In this document: positions 7,588-15,701 of the stretch, one piece after another | Layout of the letters: every line of letters begins with the position of its first letter | Numbering within the stretch: the stretch's first letter is position 1 | Virus record (IMG/VR): IMGVR_UViG_3300033145_000719 | Location: 1-55,467 of that record | Source: a virus | DNA: 55,467 bases | Reading direction: 5' to 3' (one strand) | Notes under the pieces: model-generated | What the model saw: the letters and a program-made list of their open reading frames with translations, nothing else | Database searches by the model: none | Told to the model about the DNA's origin: nothing | Program-made: the position numbers and the translations under genes

Positions 7588-9189
7588 ATGGCTACACTCA
7601 TGTTAAATACTGCCAAAAACGGCAGTGTGAAAGGTTTTATTCTCAAAACAACTTATGAAGAAAGGCATATAGCAAAATCCGCTGGTGGAAGATGGGATGC
7701 TTCATTACAGTGCTGGAAACTTCCGCTTGATGTTGAGATAGATACTCTGGTGCGGAACACATATCTGTACGTGTCAGATGACGCTAGGGAATTTTTGGCT
7801 AAACAGCAGAAAACTACAGAGCACCTGGTAAAACTGCACTCAGCTAAGGACGCTATCGTCAAGTACCCACAAAGGCTAGACCCCTATCAGCGAGTTGGTG
7901 TGCGCTTCTTGGCAGATGCCGGAAGCGCTATTTTAGCCGATGAAATGGGTCTGGGCAAAACACCACAGGCTATAAGGGCTTGCAAGGAACTTGGAGCTGA
8001 GAAGGTTCTGGTTGTAACCAAAAAGAGTCTTATACACAACTGGGTTGCTGAAATACAGCGGTGGGCACGCAAGAGCAGGACTGCGGTGCTAACTACCGCA
8101 GATTCCAAGATACCGAATACGAGGTTCATAGTAACTAACTATGAGGTTGCGGTTAAACACAAAGATAAACTGCTAAAGTGTAAGTTTGACGCTCTTGTTG
8201 TTGACGAGGCTACAGCTATAAAAAACCGTAAAGCCAAGCGTACCAAAGCCTTACACAAACTTGCCAAGAACATTCCACACAAATTTCTGCTTACTGGCAC
8301 GCCTGTTCACAACCGTCCAGATGAACTGTGGTCACTGTTGCACTGTGTAAACCCTGCTAAATACACCAGCTACTGGCGCTTTGTTGGCAGGTACTGTCTT
8401 ACGGTTGAGAACTACTGGGGCGGTTTGGACATCTTGGGAGTTAAGGATCAAGGTGCTCTTGCTGCAGAATTAGCTCCGGTTATGCTCCGACGTACTAAAG
8501 AGCTCCTAAGACTACCACCTAAGAGTTTTGAGACTATCTATGTTGGTCTGACTGATACTCAGCGGCAGATATACAATGATTTGCGCACGCGTTTGTTCGT
8601 AGAACTTGAAGGAAAAACCGTAACAGCACCGTCCGTTTTGGTACAGCTTACAAGACTGCGACAGGTAGTATGCTCTCCAGCACTTATAGGCGGTCCTGAC
8701 GAAAGTGCAAAAACGGATGCACTTTTAGACATTTTGGACGACACAGCTGGTGGACATAAAATCATCATATTTACTACCTTCGCAGAATACGTGAAACTGC
8801 TTATGCTCCGCCTGGAGCCGTGGGGCACAGTCCGAATAACCGGAGATATGACTGACAAAGCCAGGTGGAATTCAGTTGAAAAGTTCCAAAACGATCCTTC
8901 TTGTAGAGTGTTGGTCGGTACAATAGGCGCTATGGGTGAAGGACTGAACCTTACTGCCGCAGACGTAGTCATATTCCTCAACCGTGAATGGGTTCCTGCA
9001 CTAAATGCTCAGGCAGAAGACAGAGCCTACCGTCGAGGACAGTCAAAGCCGGTCCACGTTATTAACTTAGTAGCTACCCAAACAGTAGACCAGCACGTAG
9101 AGAAACTCTTATCCAAAAAACGTGACGTCGTATCACAGGTAGAGGCCCTTGAAGCTATTATCACAGGACTGCGTAATGATAGTAAATAA
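7588..9189 (+). CDS. SNF2-type DEAD/DEAH-box helicase (superfamily 2)
   Basis: About 533 aa from ATG 7588. An N-terminal ~90-residue domain (AKSAGGRWDASLQCWKLP) precedes the helicase core. Motifs seen are ADEMGLGKTPQAI (Walker A), VVDEATAIKN (a DEAH-like DEAT), LLTGTPVHNRPDELW (III), GEGLNLTAADVVIFLN (V) and QAEDRAYRRGQSKP (VI). SNF2-type phage helicases translocate on duplex DNA and are thought to help replication or recombination. It is the first large gene of the early operon. Upstream in-frame ATGs at 7534 and 7561 are possible starts. Its stop codon lies inside the first unit of the 36-nt repeat array. Confidence 0.85.
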   Translation: MATLMLNTAKNGSVKGFILKTTYEERHIAKSAGGRWDASLQCWKLPLDVEIDTLVRNTYLYVSDDAREFLAKQQKTTEHLVKLHSAKDAIVKYPQRLDPYQRVGVRFLADAGSAILADEMGLGKTPQAIRACKELGAEKVLVVTKKSLIHNWVAEIQRWARKSRTAVLTTADSKIPNTRFIVTNYEVAVKHKDKLLKCKFDALVVDEATAIKNRKAKRTKALHKLAKNIPHKFLLTGTPVHNRPDELWSLLHCVNPAKYTSYWRFVGRYCLTVENYWGGLDILGVKDQGALAAELAPVMLRRTKELLRLPPKSFETIYVGLTDTQRQIYNDLRTRLFVELEGKTVTAPSVLVQLTRLRQVVCSPALIGGPDESAKTDALLDILDDTAGGHKIIIFTTFAEYVKLLMLRLEPWGTVRITGDMTDKARWNSVEKFQNDPSCRVLVGTIGAMGEGLNLTAADVVIFLNREWVPALNAQAEDRAYRRGQSKPVHVINLVATQTVDQHVEKLLSKKRDVVSQVEALEAIITGLRNDSK

Positions 9190-9430
9190 GCCTTTGTGCA
9201 TGAGCTACCCGTAGATAATGAGCGAGCCAAAGCATTAGAGACACCTGTGAAGTAAAAGCGAGCCAAGCTGGTCAAGCCACCCATATGGGGAGAGCAAACC
9301 ACAGACCACAAGACACCCAACAACCTGTGAGTGAGCCATGCGGTGCGAGACATCCGGGCGTGGCAAGCGAGCCGTGGCATGTGAGACACCTGTAAGGTGA
9401 AAGCGAGCCATGACTAATAAGACAACCAAT
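9186..9430 (+). repeat. Array A: seven 36-nt bipartite repeat units
   Basis: Units start at 9186, 9222, 9258, 9294, 9331, 9367 and 9403. Each has block 1 (consensus GCGAGCCA) and, exactly 16 nt later, block 2 (consensus GAGACACC). Block 2 starts at 9202, 9238, 9274, 9310, 9347, 9383 and 9419. The bases between blocks vary. The helicase stop TAA occupies positions 2-4 of the first unit. Decayed units may continue to about 9490. No open reading frame spans the array. Function unknown. Confidence 0.75.
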
Positions 9431-9485
9431 ATAGAAAAGCGTGCTTCAGTTATAAAAGACTTTAGGGCGGTGGCGGAAGAGAGAC

Positions 9486-9588
9486 GCATGCTAGGTGGCT
9501 ACGTCGGCAGAGTACAGGCATGCCCACCTGAAGAATAAGTGATATCGGGCTGTAAGTCCTGCTTGAGTACCTAGCGCCAAAGTAGCCA
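9486..9588 (+). ncRNA. Candidate structured RNA segment with competing helices
   Basis: GCTAGGT (9490-9496) is complementary to ACCTAGC (9569-9575). AGGTGG (9493-9498) is complementary to CCACCT (9524-9529), and the two self-complementary GCATGC copies (9486-9491, 9518-9523) can pair with each other. These pairings overlap or cross, so they are alternatives or a pseudoknot. No gene lies here. This is a candidate only. Confidence 0.3.
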
Positions 9589-9615
9589 TGCAGGGGAGAG
9601 TGGCCCCTGCCCGCC
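9589..9615 (+). repeat. 27-nt hairpin element, copy 1
   Basis: The stem GCAGGGG / CCCCTGC with loop AGAGTGG is preceded by T and followed by CCGCC. All 27 bases recur identically at 19442-19468. In both places the element follows a 36-nt repeat unit and precedes a ribosome site. Confidence 0.75.
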
Positions 9616-9626
9616 TTGCAAAAATT

Positions 9627-9684
9627 ATAGCATTTTATAAGTTAAAGGAGGTGCAACCAATAGCAAAAATTTATAAAATGCTGT
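9627..9684 (+). promoter_or_regulatory. Long hairpin presenting the ribosome site in its loop
   Basis: AGCATTTTATAA (9629-9640) pairs perfectly with TTATAAAATGCT (9671-9682), extendable by a few pairs on each side. AAAGGAGGTG lies in the loop, and the 3' arm covers the first codons of the gene. It is probably a translation-control structure. Confidence 0.55.
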
Positions 9685-9956
9685 CACAGCGGATGAGTAT
9701 TGACCCCAGTAGCTGTATGGATGTTGACCTTGTACTGAATCTTGGCGAGAACCCCGTTGTACACGCAACAGTTAATGCAGCTGTAAAAAGTGATGAACTA
9801 CGCGACGAAGCATTTAAAGCAACAATGGAATTACTAAAACACGTAAGCCAGCAAGAGTATCGAGTTGGGACAGTAATATTGGCATGTATGTATGTACTAA
9901 ACACTTTAACAGCAAATCTGTTGGAAAAAGTTAAAGAAAACGAAAGTGAGGTGTAA
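9660..9956 (+). CDS. Hypothetical protein, ~98 aa, start codon unclear
   Basis: The only strong ribosome site (AAAGGAGGTG, 9644-9653) points to an ATA codon at 9660, giving an N-terminus AKIYKMLSQRMS. The next in-frame ATG, at 9678, is 25 bases from the ribosome site and inside a hairpin arm. The same leader (AAAGGAGTTGCAACC) precedes a true ATG at 49110, which suggests an ATG-to-ATA change or non-standard initiation here. The product is acidic and helical (DEAFKATMELLKHV) with a fairly hydrophobic segment VGTVILACMYVLNTL. No family recognised. The nuclease gene follows after 4 bases. Confidence 0.5.
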   Translation: MAKIYKMLSQRMSIDPSSCMDVDLVLNLGENPVVHATVNAAVKSDELRDEAFKATMELLKHVSQQEYRVGTVILACMYVLNTLTANLLEKVKENESEV

Positions 9957-9960
9957 CAAA

Positions 9961-10839
9961 ATGCCTATCAGAGAAGTTCATGTTTCAGAAATTACTACTT
10001 ATAAAACTTGTCCACGTATGTATCGCTATGCCTATGTAGAAAAAATAGTTCCAAAAACCCCTAGCGACAAGCTGTTTATTGGAACTGGGGTACACGCAGG
10101 ATTAGCTGCTTACTATAGCGGTAAGGACCCTATAGCAATTTATAATAAATGGCTTAATACTGAACTGGCAAGGCTATCACAAAACGCTTGGCCAGACCAA
10201 CTAAAAGAACTGGAAGAAAAAGGTGCTCTTGGTGCCAAACTCCTTGAAGCCTATGCTAAATGGGCACAAGCGAATGACTCCTTCAAGGTAATAGCGGTAG
10301 AGCAACCTTTCGCAGTGCCCATATGGACGCCAAAAGGTAGAAAATCACCTGGAGTTAGGTATGTTGGTACATTTGACGGTATTGTAGGAGATGTATATGG
10401 AAACATATGGTTAATGGAACACAAAACCTACTCACAGTTTCCAAACGAGACATTACTAAGACTTGATGAACAGGCAGGATATTATCTCGTAGCTGCTAAT
10501 CAATTGTTTCCTGATAAAAACATCGTTGGCGTTGTTTACAACGTAATTCGTAAGGTAGACCCAGCAAGAGCTAGAGGAGACATTATCAAACGCTACACAG
10601 TTTTGCGTAATCAGCATGAATTATATGAATTAAAGAAGCGTTTGTATTATGCATACAGAACTATTACCGCGGATAAAGTGTATGCTCCTTCTCCAGGACA
10701 TCACTGCACATGGAGATGTGGTTACACAACACTCTGCATGGCTGAAGATGATGGTAGTGATATGCAAGAACTTGTCAATGCATTATACAAAGAAGCAGAA
10801 GATAGAAGTGTTTTACAGGACACTGTATCTACAAATTAA
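9961..10839 (+). CDS. PD-(D/E)XK nuclease, RecB/Cas4-like
   Basis: 292 aa. It starts VSEITTYKTCPRMYRYAYVEK, the usual RecB-family opening with a first cysteine. The catalytic core has GTFDGIVGD and then LMEHKTY (an Asp...Glu-x-Lys variant of D...D/E-x-K), followed by LRLDEQAGYYLVA (motif IV Q-x-x-x-Y). The C-terminal CTWRCGYTTLC plus the early Cys could hold a 4Fe-4S cluster, as in Cas4 and AddB. It lies next to a Sak4-like ATPase and an ssDNA-binding protein, so a role in recombination-dependent replication is likely. No cas genes are present. ATG 9961 follows GAGGTGTAACAAA. Confidence 0.82.
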   Translation: MPIREVHVSEITTYKTCPRMYRYAYVEKIVPKTPSDKLFIGTGVHAGLAAYYSGKDPIAIYNKWLNTELARLSQNAWPDQLKELEEKGALGAKLLEAYAKWAQANDSFKVIAVEQPFAVPIWTPKGRKSPGVRYVGTFDGIVGDVYGNIWLMEHKTYSQFPNETLLRLDEQAGYYLVAANQLFPDKNIVGVVYNVIRKVDPARARGDIIKRYTVLRNQHELYELKKRLYYAYRTITADKVYAPSPGHHCTWRCGYTTLCMAEDDGSDMQELVNALYKEAEDRSVLQDTVSTN

Positions 10840-10862
10840 CCGAGAGGAGGTTTTATCGTAAG

Positions 10863-11666
10863 ATGACACGGCCACGCGTTTTAACACCACCGACTAAACC
10901 TAATATTGGAAGGTTGTCAGCAATAACGAGACAAACTGTAAAAACTATTATCTTTGGAGATAGCGGTGTTGGAAAAACCAGTCTGCTTGTAACAGCACCA
11001 AGACCACTACTTGTAGTAAATGTTGATAATAGTATAGCATCTCTACCTACTGATGTTGATGGTATTGATGTATACCCCAACCCAGAACTGGGAAGACCTG
11101 TAGAAACTTGGGAGGAGTTTACGGAGTTTATTGAATGGCTTATGCGTACAGGTGCTAAAGAGTATGAAACTGTTGCAATAGACACTGCAACAGAAGCAGG
11201 CGAAAAGCTGTTAAAAACGCACATATTAAGCAACAAAGGACCTACAGGAAGAGTGCACCCACTAGTAATGAGCCAAGCTGATTATGGTTTATATGCAGAA
11301 CTGTTCCTTGAGCAGCTACGCAGACTTCGTGACCTTCCATGCAACGTAGTAATAAATTGCCAAACACAAGATTTGGTAATTGATGACCCTAGTGGTGCAA
11401 CAGAATTGTACCGATTTGCTGCATTTGGTGGTAAAAAGACTCCAGAAACAGCACCAGCTTTGTTTGATATTGTGGGATATTTGGGTGTTGTAGAAGATGA
11501 AGATACAGAAGAACTGGTAAGAAGACTTTTGTTACAGCCTGTGAATAATCGCAGAGCTAAAATACGCACAAAACACGGCGTTAAGGCCCCACTTGTAGTT
11601 AATTCACCAAACCTTACTGAATTGTTTAAGCTTGTAACAGGCACAGGCACAAATAATAAAAATTAA
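10863..11666 (+). CDS. Sak4-like RecA-fold ATPase (ssDNA annealing/recombination)
   Basis: 267 aa. Walker A is IIFGDSGVGKTSLL (~residues 29-42) and a Walker B-like segment is ETVAIDTATEAG (~102-113). Phage proteins of this AAA_24 type, related to Sak4, load on ssDNA and work with a partner SSB in strand annealing. The partner fits: the next gene is DUF669-like, a known neighbour. The nuclease gene upstream completes a recombination trio. The ATG lies 13 bases after GAGGAGG. Confidence 0.8.
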   Translation: MTRPRVLTPPTKPNIGRLSAITRQTVKTIIFGDSGVGKTSLLVTAPRPLLVVNVDNSIASLPTDVDGIDVYPNPELGRPVETWEEFTEFIEWLMRTGAKEYETVAIDTATEAGEKLLKTHILSNKGPTGRVHPLVMSQADYGLYAELFLEQLRRLRDLPCNVVINCQTQDLVIDDPSGATELYRFAAFGGKKTPETAPALFDIVGYLGVVEDEDTEELVRRLLLQPVNNRRAKIRTKHGVKAPLVVNSPNLTELFKLVTGTGTNNKN

Positions 11667-11684
11667 TATAAGGAGGAATGAAAC

Positions 11685-12122
11685 ATGAAACTAGTGCTTA
11701 ATTTCGATGGTGTGGACATTGAAGGACCGGAGCCGGTTCCAGCAGGAGTGTACAATGCGAGGGTGGATTCATCACAATGTGAAGTGAAAAAATCACAGAA
11801 TGGCAATGAGTACTTTACTCTAACATATGTCATCGAAAACCACTCAGAATTTGCTGGAAGAAAAGTTTATGAATACTACACGCTAACTAAGAATAGCATG
11901 TGGAAGATTTGGCGCGTACTTAAGGCCCTCGGCGTAGTCAGCAACAATACCAGTCATGAAAAACAGAATCACAAACAGGTCGTAGTAGACTTTCGTGAAA
12001 TTCATAACAAACCATGCCGTATCAAAGTCAGCCAAGAGGAGTACCAGGGAAGGATACGCAACCGTGTAGATGAAGTTGTGTCTGCTGAAAACACTCCTGC
12101 CCAGAAGAAAATAGCATTTTAA
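11685..12122 (+). CDS. DUF669-type phage single-stranded DNA-binding protein
   Basis: 145 aa. It has the DUF669 layout: an N-terminal strand (LVLNFDGVDIEG), EPVPAGVYNARVDSSQCEV, a GNEYFTLTYVIEN core, FAGRKVYEYYTLT, and late strands with PCRIKVSQEEYQGRIRNRVDEV. It ends QKKIAF rather than in a classic acidic SSB tail. DUF669 proteins act as SSB-like partners of Sak4-type recombinases, matching the upstream gene. AAGGAGGAATGAAAC precedes the ATG. Confidence 0.78.
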   Translation: MKLVLNFDGVDIEGPEPVPAGVYNARVDSSQCEVKKSQNGNEYFTLTYVIENHSEFAGRKVYEYYTLTKNSMWKIWRVLKALGVVSNNTSHEKQNHKQVVVDFREIHNKPCRIKVSQEEYQGRIRNRVDEVVSAENTPAQKKIAF

Positions 12123-12128
12123 ACAAAG

Positions 12129-12157
12129 ACCGCCCCAACCAACACGGTTGGGGCGGT
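12129..12157 (+). terminator. Strong intercistronic hairpin without U-tract
   Basis: ACCGCCCCAACC and GGTTGGGGCGGT form a perfect 12-bp stem with loop AACAC, just after the DUF669 gene. On the plus strand no T run follows, so it may stabilise or process the mRNA, or pause polymerase, rather than terminate. Confidence 0.6.
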
Positions 12158-12197
12158 AACACCCACAAACAAATATAAGCGTAAGGAGGTTTTTGTA

Positions 12198-12896
12198 GTG
12201 GCTGTCCCACGTGAAAAATTTCAAGCAACTCCGGAACCTACCTTGAGGTGGTTGACGGACGTTTACATGCAGGTACAGAAACTCAGAGTTGCAGTTGGCA
12301 ACCGCCTCGAAGCAGCATTACGCCAGCAAGATACTACCCAACCTGTAACATACATCAAAACACTGCATAACAGACTTTACACATTAGAAAAAAGCCTATC
12401 GAGTGAAATGACCAATGCAGTTGTCAGCCATCCAACATGGCCTTGGCTGTCAAAGGTTAAAGGCGTAGGTCCGACATTGGCTACAAAGCTACTGGGTCTA
12501 ATAAGTGACATATCAAAAGCACCTACTGTAAGTTCACTGTGGCGCTACGCCGGATACAGTGTTATAGATGGTAAAGCTGAAAGACCTGTTAAAGGAGAAA
12601 AACTTCACTACAACAAACGTCTTAAAACAACATTATACCTTATTGGCGATAGCTTTATCAAGCACAGAAGCCCATTCCGCAGAATCTATGATAATGCAAA
12701 GAGATACTACAAGGCCAACCGCCCCGACTGGACTGCAGGTCACATTCACAACGCTGCACGTAGAAAAATGATAAAAACGTTTCTTGCGTGTCTATGGATT
12801 GTCTGGAGAGAGGAAGTAGGCTTATCTACAAGACCGCTCTATGTAGAAGAAAAACTAGGACACACATCAATCTACAGACCCGAAGACTTCATCTAA
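12198..12896 (+). CDS. Stand-alone IS110-type transposase C-terminal domain (Tnp_20-like) protein
   Basis: 232 aa, GTG start behind AAGGAGG. Residues ~80-115 (LSKVKGVGPTLATKLLGLI, then SSLWRYAGYSV) are a helix-hairpin-helix plus core typical of the Tnp_20 domain of IS110/IS116/IS902 transposases. The continuation LKTTLYLIGDSFIKHRSPFRRIYDNAK matches that domain's helical end. The N-terminal RuvC-like DEDD domain is absent, and where IS110 enzymes carry the catalytic Ser (YS-SG type motif) this protein reads IDGKAERPVKG. It is therefore probably not an active transposase but a co-opted DNA/RNA-binding protein in the replication operon. No IS ends flank it. Its stop lies inside repeat array B. 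Confidence 0.72.
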   Translation: MAVPREKFQATPEPTLRWLTDVYMQVQKLRVAVGNRLEAALRQQDTTQPVTYIKTLHNRLYTLEKSLSSEMTNAVVSHPTWPWLSKVKGVGPTLATKLLGLISDISKAPTVSSLWRYAGYSVIDGKAERPVKGEKLHYNKRLKTTLYLIGDSFIKHRSPFRRIYDNAKRYYKANRPDWTAGHIHNAARRKMIKTFLACLWIVWREEVGLSTRPLYVEEKLGHTSIYRPEDFI

Positions 12897-13025
12897 GCCA
12901 TAAGACCTAGTACGCACAATAGTGATGTGCGAGCCAACTGTGCCGAGATATCCTAAAGCACTGAGCGAACCGTTGTGCAAGAGACATCCAATAAACATGA
13001 GTGAGCCATATGCAAAAAGACAACT
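12893..13025 (+). repeat. Array B: 36-nt bipartite repeat units
   Basis: Block 1 (GCGAGCCA type) starts at 12893 (CTAAGCCA), 12929, 12965 and 13001, exactly 36 nt apart. Block 2 (GAGAYATCC or AAGACAAC) starts at 12945, 12981 and 13017, always 16 nt after block 1. The stop TAA of the upstream gene occupies positions 2-4 of the first unit, as in array A. Weaker traces continue to about 13090. The 235-base stretch 12897-13131 has no gene. Confidence 0.72.
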
Positions 13026-13131
13026 GTTTTGTATAAAGTGAACAACACGTACACAAAGCGATACACTTGCAAATATACAAGCCATAGCATTTACATCATA
13101 GTCTTAATAAGCCACCTGGGAGGTGATGTTC

Positions 13132-15594
13132 TTGTATACAGCAGTGTTTGATAGATACGTCAAAATAGCACGCAATGAACCAAATTGCGCCGATGAGGTT
13201 CGTGCGTACTGTCCCTTTCATGATGACAAAGAACCATCTTTTTCCTTCAACACAAAAACCGGTTTGTGGTTCTGTTTTTCTTGTCTCATAGGCGGTACTG
13301 CCACCGATCTTATCACGCGCATAAAAGGTGTCTCACGAGAAGAAGCCGAGCTAGAATTGAAAAACATTACAGCTCCAGCAACAAAAGAAGATATTGACAT
13401 GTGGTGTAGTCGTTTATTGGAATCTCCTAGCGCTTTAGGTTATTTGGCAGGTCGTTGCCTTCTCGATAAACATGTTCTCAGCAAATATCATATAGGCTAT
13501 GACGGAAACAGGATAACCATACCAGTATGCGACTTGGACAGCAACATCATTAACGTTCGCAGGCTTGCAATCACAAAACAAAAGAGGAAAGTGATCAACA
13601 CTCCAGGAGCTGAACCGTATTTATGGCCCGTACAGAACGTCGTTGACAGTAGTGGTCCTATTTACATTTGCGAGGGGGAGACAGACTGTCTTACCGCCCT
13701 CGTACAGGGACTACGGGCAATTACCGGTACTGGAGGCGCAGGAACGTGGAGGCAGGAATGGTCTGAGCTGTTTAAAGGACAGGACATAATAATTGCATAC
13801 GATAACGATAAAGCAGGACGTAACGGCGTCAGCAGAATCCTTCAGTCACTCAAACAACATGTTGCGTCCATAGCGGTCTTAGAAGTGCCTGAAAATGAAG
13901 ATCTGAACTCTTTACACCAAAAAGGTGTTAAAATCAGCGACCTCAGTACAAGGCAACCAACCGAAGCAGAAACAGATGAAGTTGAAGCCATTATAGAACA
14001 AATAAAGAACCTGCCACAAGAGGCAAGCACCGAAGAAAAGCTTTCCTTACTGCAGGAACTTGCGAAGCGGCTGGCTAAAAAACCGACAATTCAACGTGAA
14101 TACTACTTAGAAGTTGCACGCAAAGCCCTTGGGGTTACTAAGGAAGTACTTCGCAAAGCTGTTAAGTCTGTAGCGGAAAATGCAGTTTCCGGAACGCCTA
14201 CACCACTGTCCGAACCTAGAAGAACGGAGCTCTGTCTTCCGCAGTACTATCATAAAGGCGTCTTTTGGTACGGTATTTGGTTACCTACAGACAGCACTGG
14301 TGCTGGAGACTTCGTTTTTCGACATGTAACATCGGAACGAAGGCTTTTGGAAGCACCGGGCGACACAATTCCTCCGCAGGACGAAATAACTGCGAGATGG
14401 TCTGTAGACAGTGCGACTCCGTACAACGTTTTTGCGTGGCTACGAGGTGAAACTGAACGAATTGACCCGAAACAGTTGTTTTACGACATTAGAAGCGTGT
14501 TTCAGCGCTTCATGTGGTATCCAGACGACCGAATTTACAGCGTATCGGCATTCTGGGTTATGATGACATACGTTTTTATGGTTTTTGACACTACGGCATA
14601 CCTGACCCTTACAGGCACCAAACGTGCTGGAAAATCACGTACTCTTGAACTTATAGAAGCGCTGGCCTTTAATGCTGTCAAAGCCGGAACAATATCTGCC
14701 TCGCAGATTTTTCGTGCGGTAGAGCTTAACCGCCATACTCTGCTGTTCGATGAAAGCGATGCACTTTCTGCATCGGCTGCGGCCACTCAAGGCGGAGTCG
14801 ATGAGCGTCTATCTATCGTGCTTGAAGGCTACAAGAGGGCAGGTAAAGCAGGACGTATTGAAGGAGAACGACTAACTCCAAAATGGTATCACACCTACAG
14901 CCCGAAAGCCTTTGCAAGCATGAACAACCTGCCGGACGCCGTAGTTGACAGGTCAATAGCTATAAAAATCCTGCGGAAGGCATCGAACAAAGAAATTGAA
15001 AACCTCATCTTTACTGAAGAAGCTGAACGATTCCAAATACTACGCAACAAGCTATACTGTTTCGGTTTGGAAAATGCTACAAGACTCGCTGGAATGCGTA
15101 AGGATGTAACAAAATTGCTAGAAGAACACGGCATCAGGGACCGAGAACTGGAAATATGGCACAGCCTTGTAGCTATAGCAATTCTTGCTGATGCTGACTA
15201 CGAAGAGCTTATAGAGTATGCACGAGCAAGCATGGAAGAAAAGAGTGCTAATGAGCAGGAATCTTCTTTCACAGCAACCGTGATACAAGCGTGTTACCAA
15301 CTGCTTGAGGAAGGCGAGCCTGATGACACAGACGATGGTTTGTGGTTCTTGCGAAGCAGTATTAAAGATAAGGTCGCAGACATTATGGACTACGACCCTG
15401 ACAGAATAACACCGCAGCGTATACGAAACGAGCTTGTGAAGACCGGTATTATAGAAGCTTCATCAAGATTTTCAAGGCAGTTAGGGCGGGGCAGTAACAG
15501 AGGAAAACGGGTTTATCGCCTGGATTCCAACCGTGTAATGGATGCTGTCAGCCGTTATGGTGTAGCTGTAGGTCCTGGATCTGAATTGCTGTAA
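13132..15594 (+). CDS. Primase-helicase (CHC2 zinc finger, Toprim, D5-like ATPase)
   Basis: About 820 aa. A zinc finger comes first (CPFHDDKEPSF...CFSC, ~25-50), then a Toprim domain (YICEGETDCLTAL with the catalytic Glu; IIAYDNDKAGRNG with DxD, ~175-230). After a linker comes a C-terminal P-loop ATPase with LTGTKRAGKSRT (Walker A) and LLFDESDAL (Walker B). It should prime and unwind at the phage fork. GGGAGG at 13118-13123 best fits TTG 13132; ATG 13126 and GTG 13123 are very close to the ribosome site. The stop overlaps the first TGTAACA box. Confidence 0.88.
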   Translation: MYTAVFDRYVKIARNEPNCADEVRAYCPFHDDKEPSFSFNTKTGLWFCFSCLIGGTATDLITRIKGVSREEAELELKNITAPATKEDIDMWCSRLLESPSALGYLAGRCLLDKHVLSKYHIGYDGNRITIPVCDLDSNIINVRRLAITKQKRKVINTPGAEPYLWPVQNVVDSSGPIYICEGETDCLTALVQGLRAITGTGGAGTWRQEWSELFKGQDIIIAYDNDKAGRNGVSRILQSLKQHVASIAVLEVPENEDLNSLHQKGVKISDLSTRQPTEAETDEVEAIIEQIKNLPQEASTEEKLSLLQELAKRLAKKPTIQREYYLEVARKALGVTKEVLRKAVKSVAENAVSGTPTPLSEPRRTELCLPQYYHKGVFWYGIWLPTDSTGAGDFVFRHVTSERRLLEAPGDTIPPQDEITARWSVDSATPYNVFAWLRGETERIDPKQLFYDIRSVFQRFMWYPDDRIYSVSAFWVMMTYVFMVFDTTAYLTLTGTKRAGKSRTLELIEALAFNAVKAGTISASQIFRAVELNRHTLLFDESDALSASAAATQGGVDERLSIVLEGYKRAGKAGRIEGERLTPKWYHTYSPKAFASMNNLPDAVVDRSIAIKILRKASNKEIENLIFTEEAERFQILRNKLYCFGLENATRLAGMRKDVTKLLEEHGIRDRELEIWHSLVAIAILADADYEELIEYARASMEEKSANEQESSFTATVIQACYQLLEEGEPDDTDDGLWFLRSSIKDKVADIMDYDPDRITPQRIRNELVKTGIIEASSRFSRQLGRGSNRGKRVYRLDSNRVMDAVSRYGVAVGPGSELL

Positions 15595-15678
15595 CACATG
15601 TAACAGATACGTCCTAAGTCTGTTACATCTAAAACCTGCTAATATCAAGTGTTGTAACAACTTGTAACAAATGTAACA
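15590..15678 (+). promoter_or_regulatory. Cluster of six TGTWACA boxes upstream of dut
   Basis: TGTAACA at 15590, 15599, 15653, 15663 and 15672, and TGTTACA at 15621. Several are spaced 9-10 bp, i.e. on one face of the helix. A possible binding region for a regulator of the nucleotide genes. Confidence 0.65.
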
Positions 15679-15701
15679 ACTATTTTATAAGGAGGTATTA
15701 T

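Noticed and set aside
9186-9430. Reading the 36-nt arrays as CRISPR arrays
   Set aside because: The conserved part is two short blocks at fixed spacing, not a uniform repeat with unique spacers; units are degenerate, and no cas genes occur. The Cas4-like nuclease fits the phage recombination cluster.
12198-12896. An intact insertion sequence of the IS110 family
   Set aside because: The N-terminal catalytic domain and the serine motif are missing and the gene lies in frame with an early operon and has its own ribosome site; no element ends are visible.
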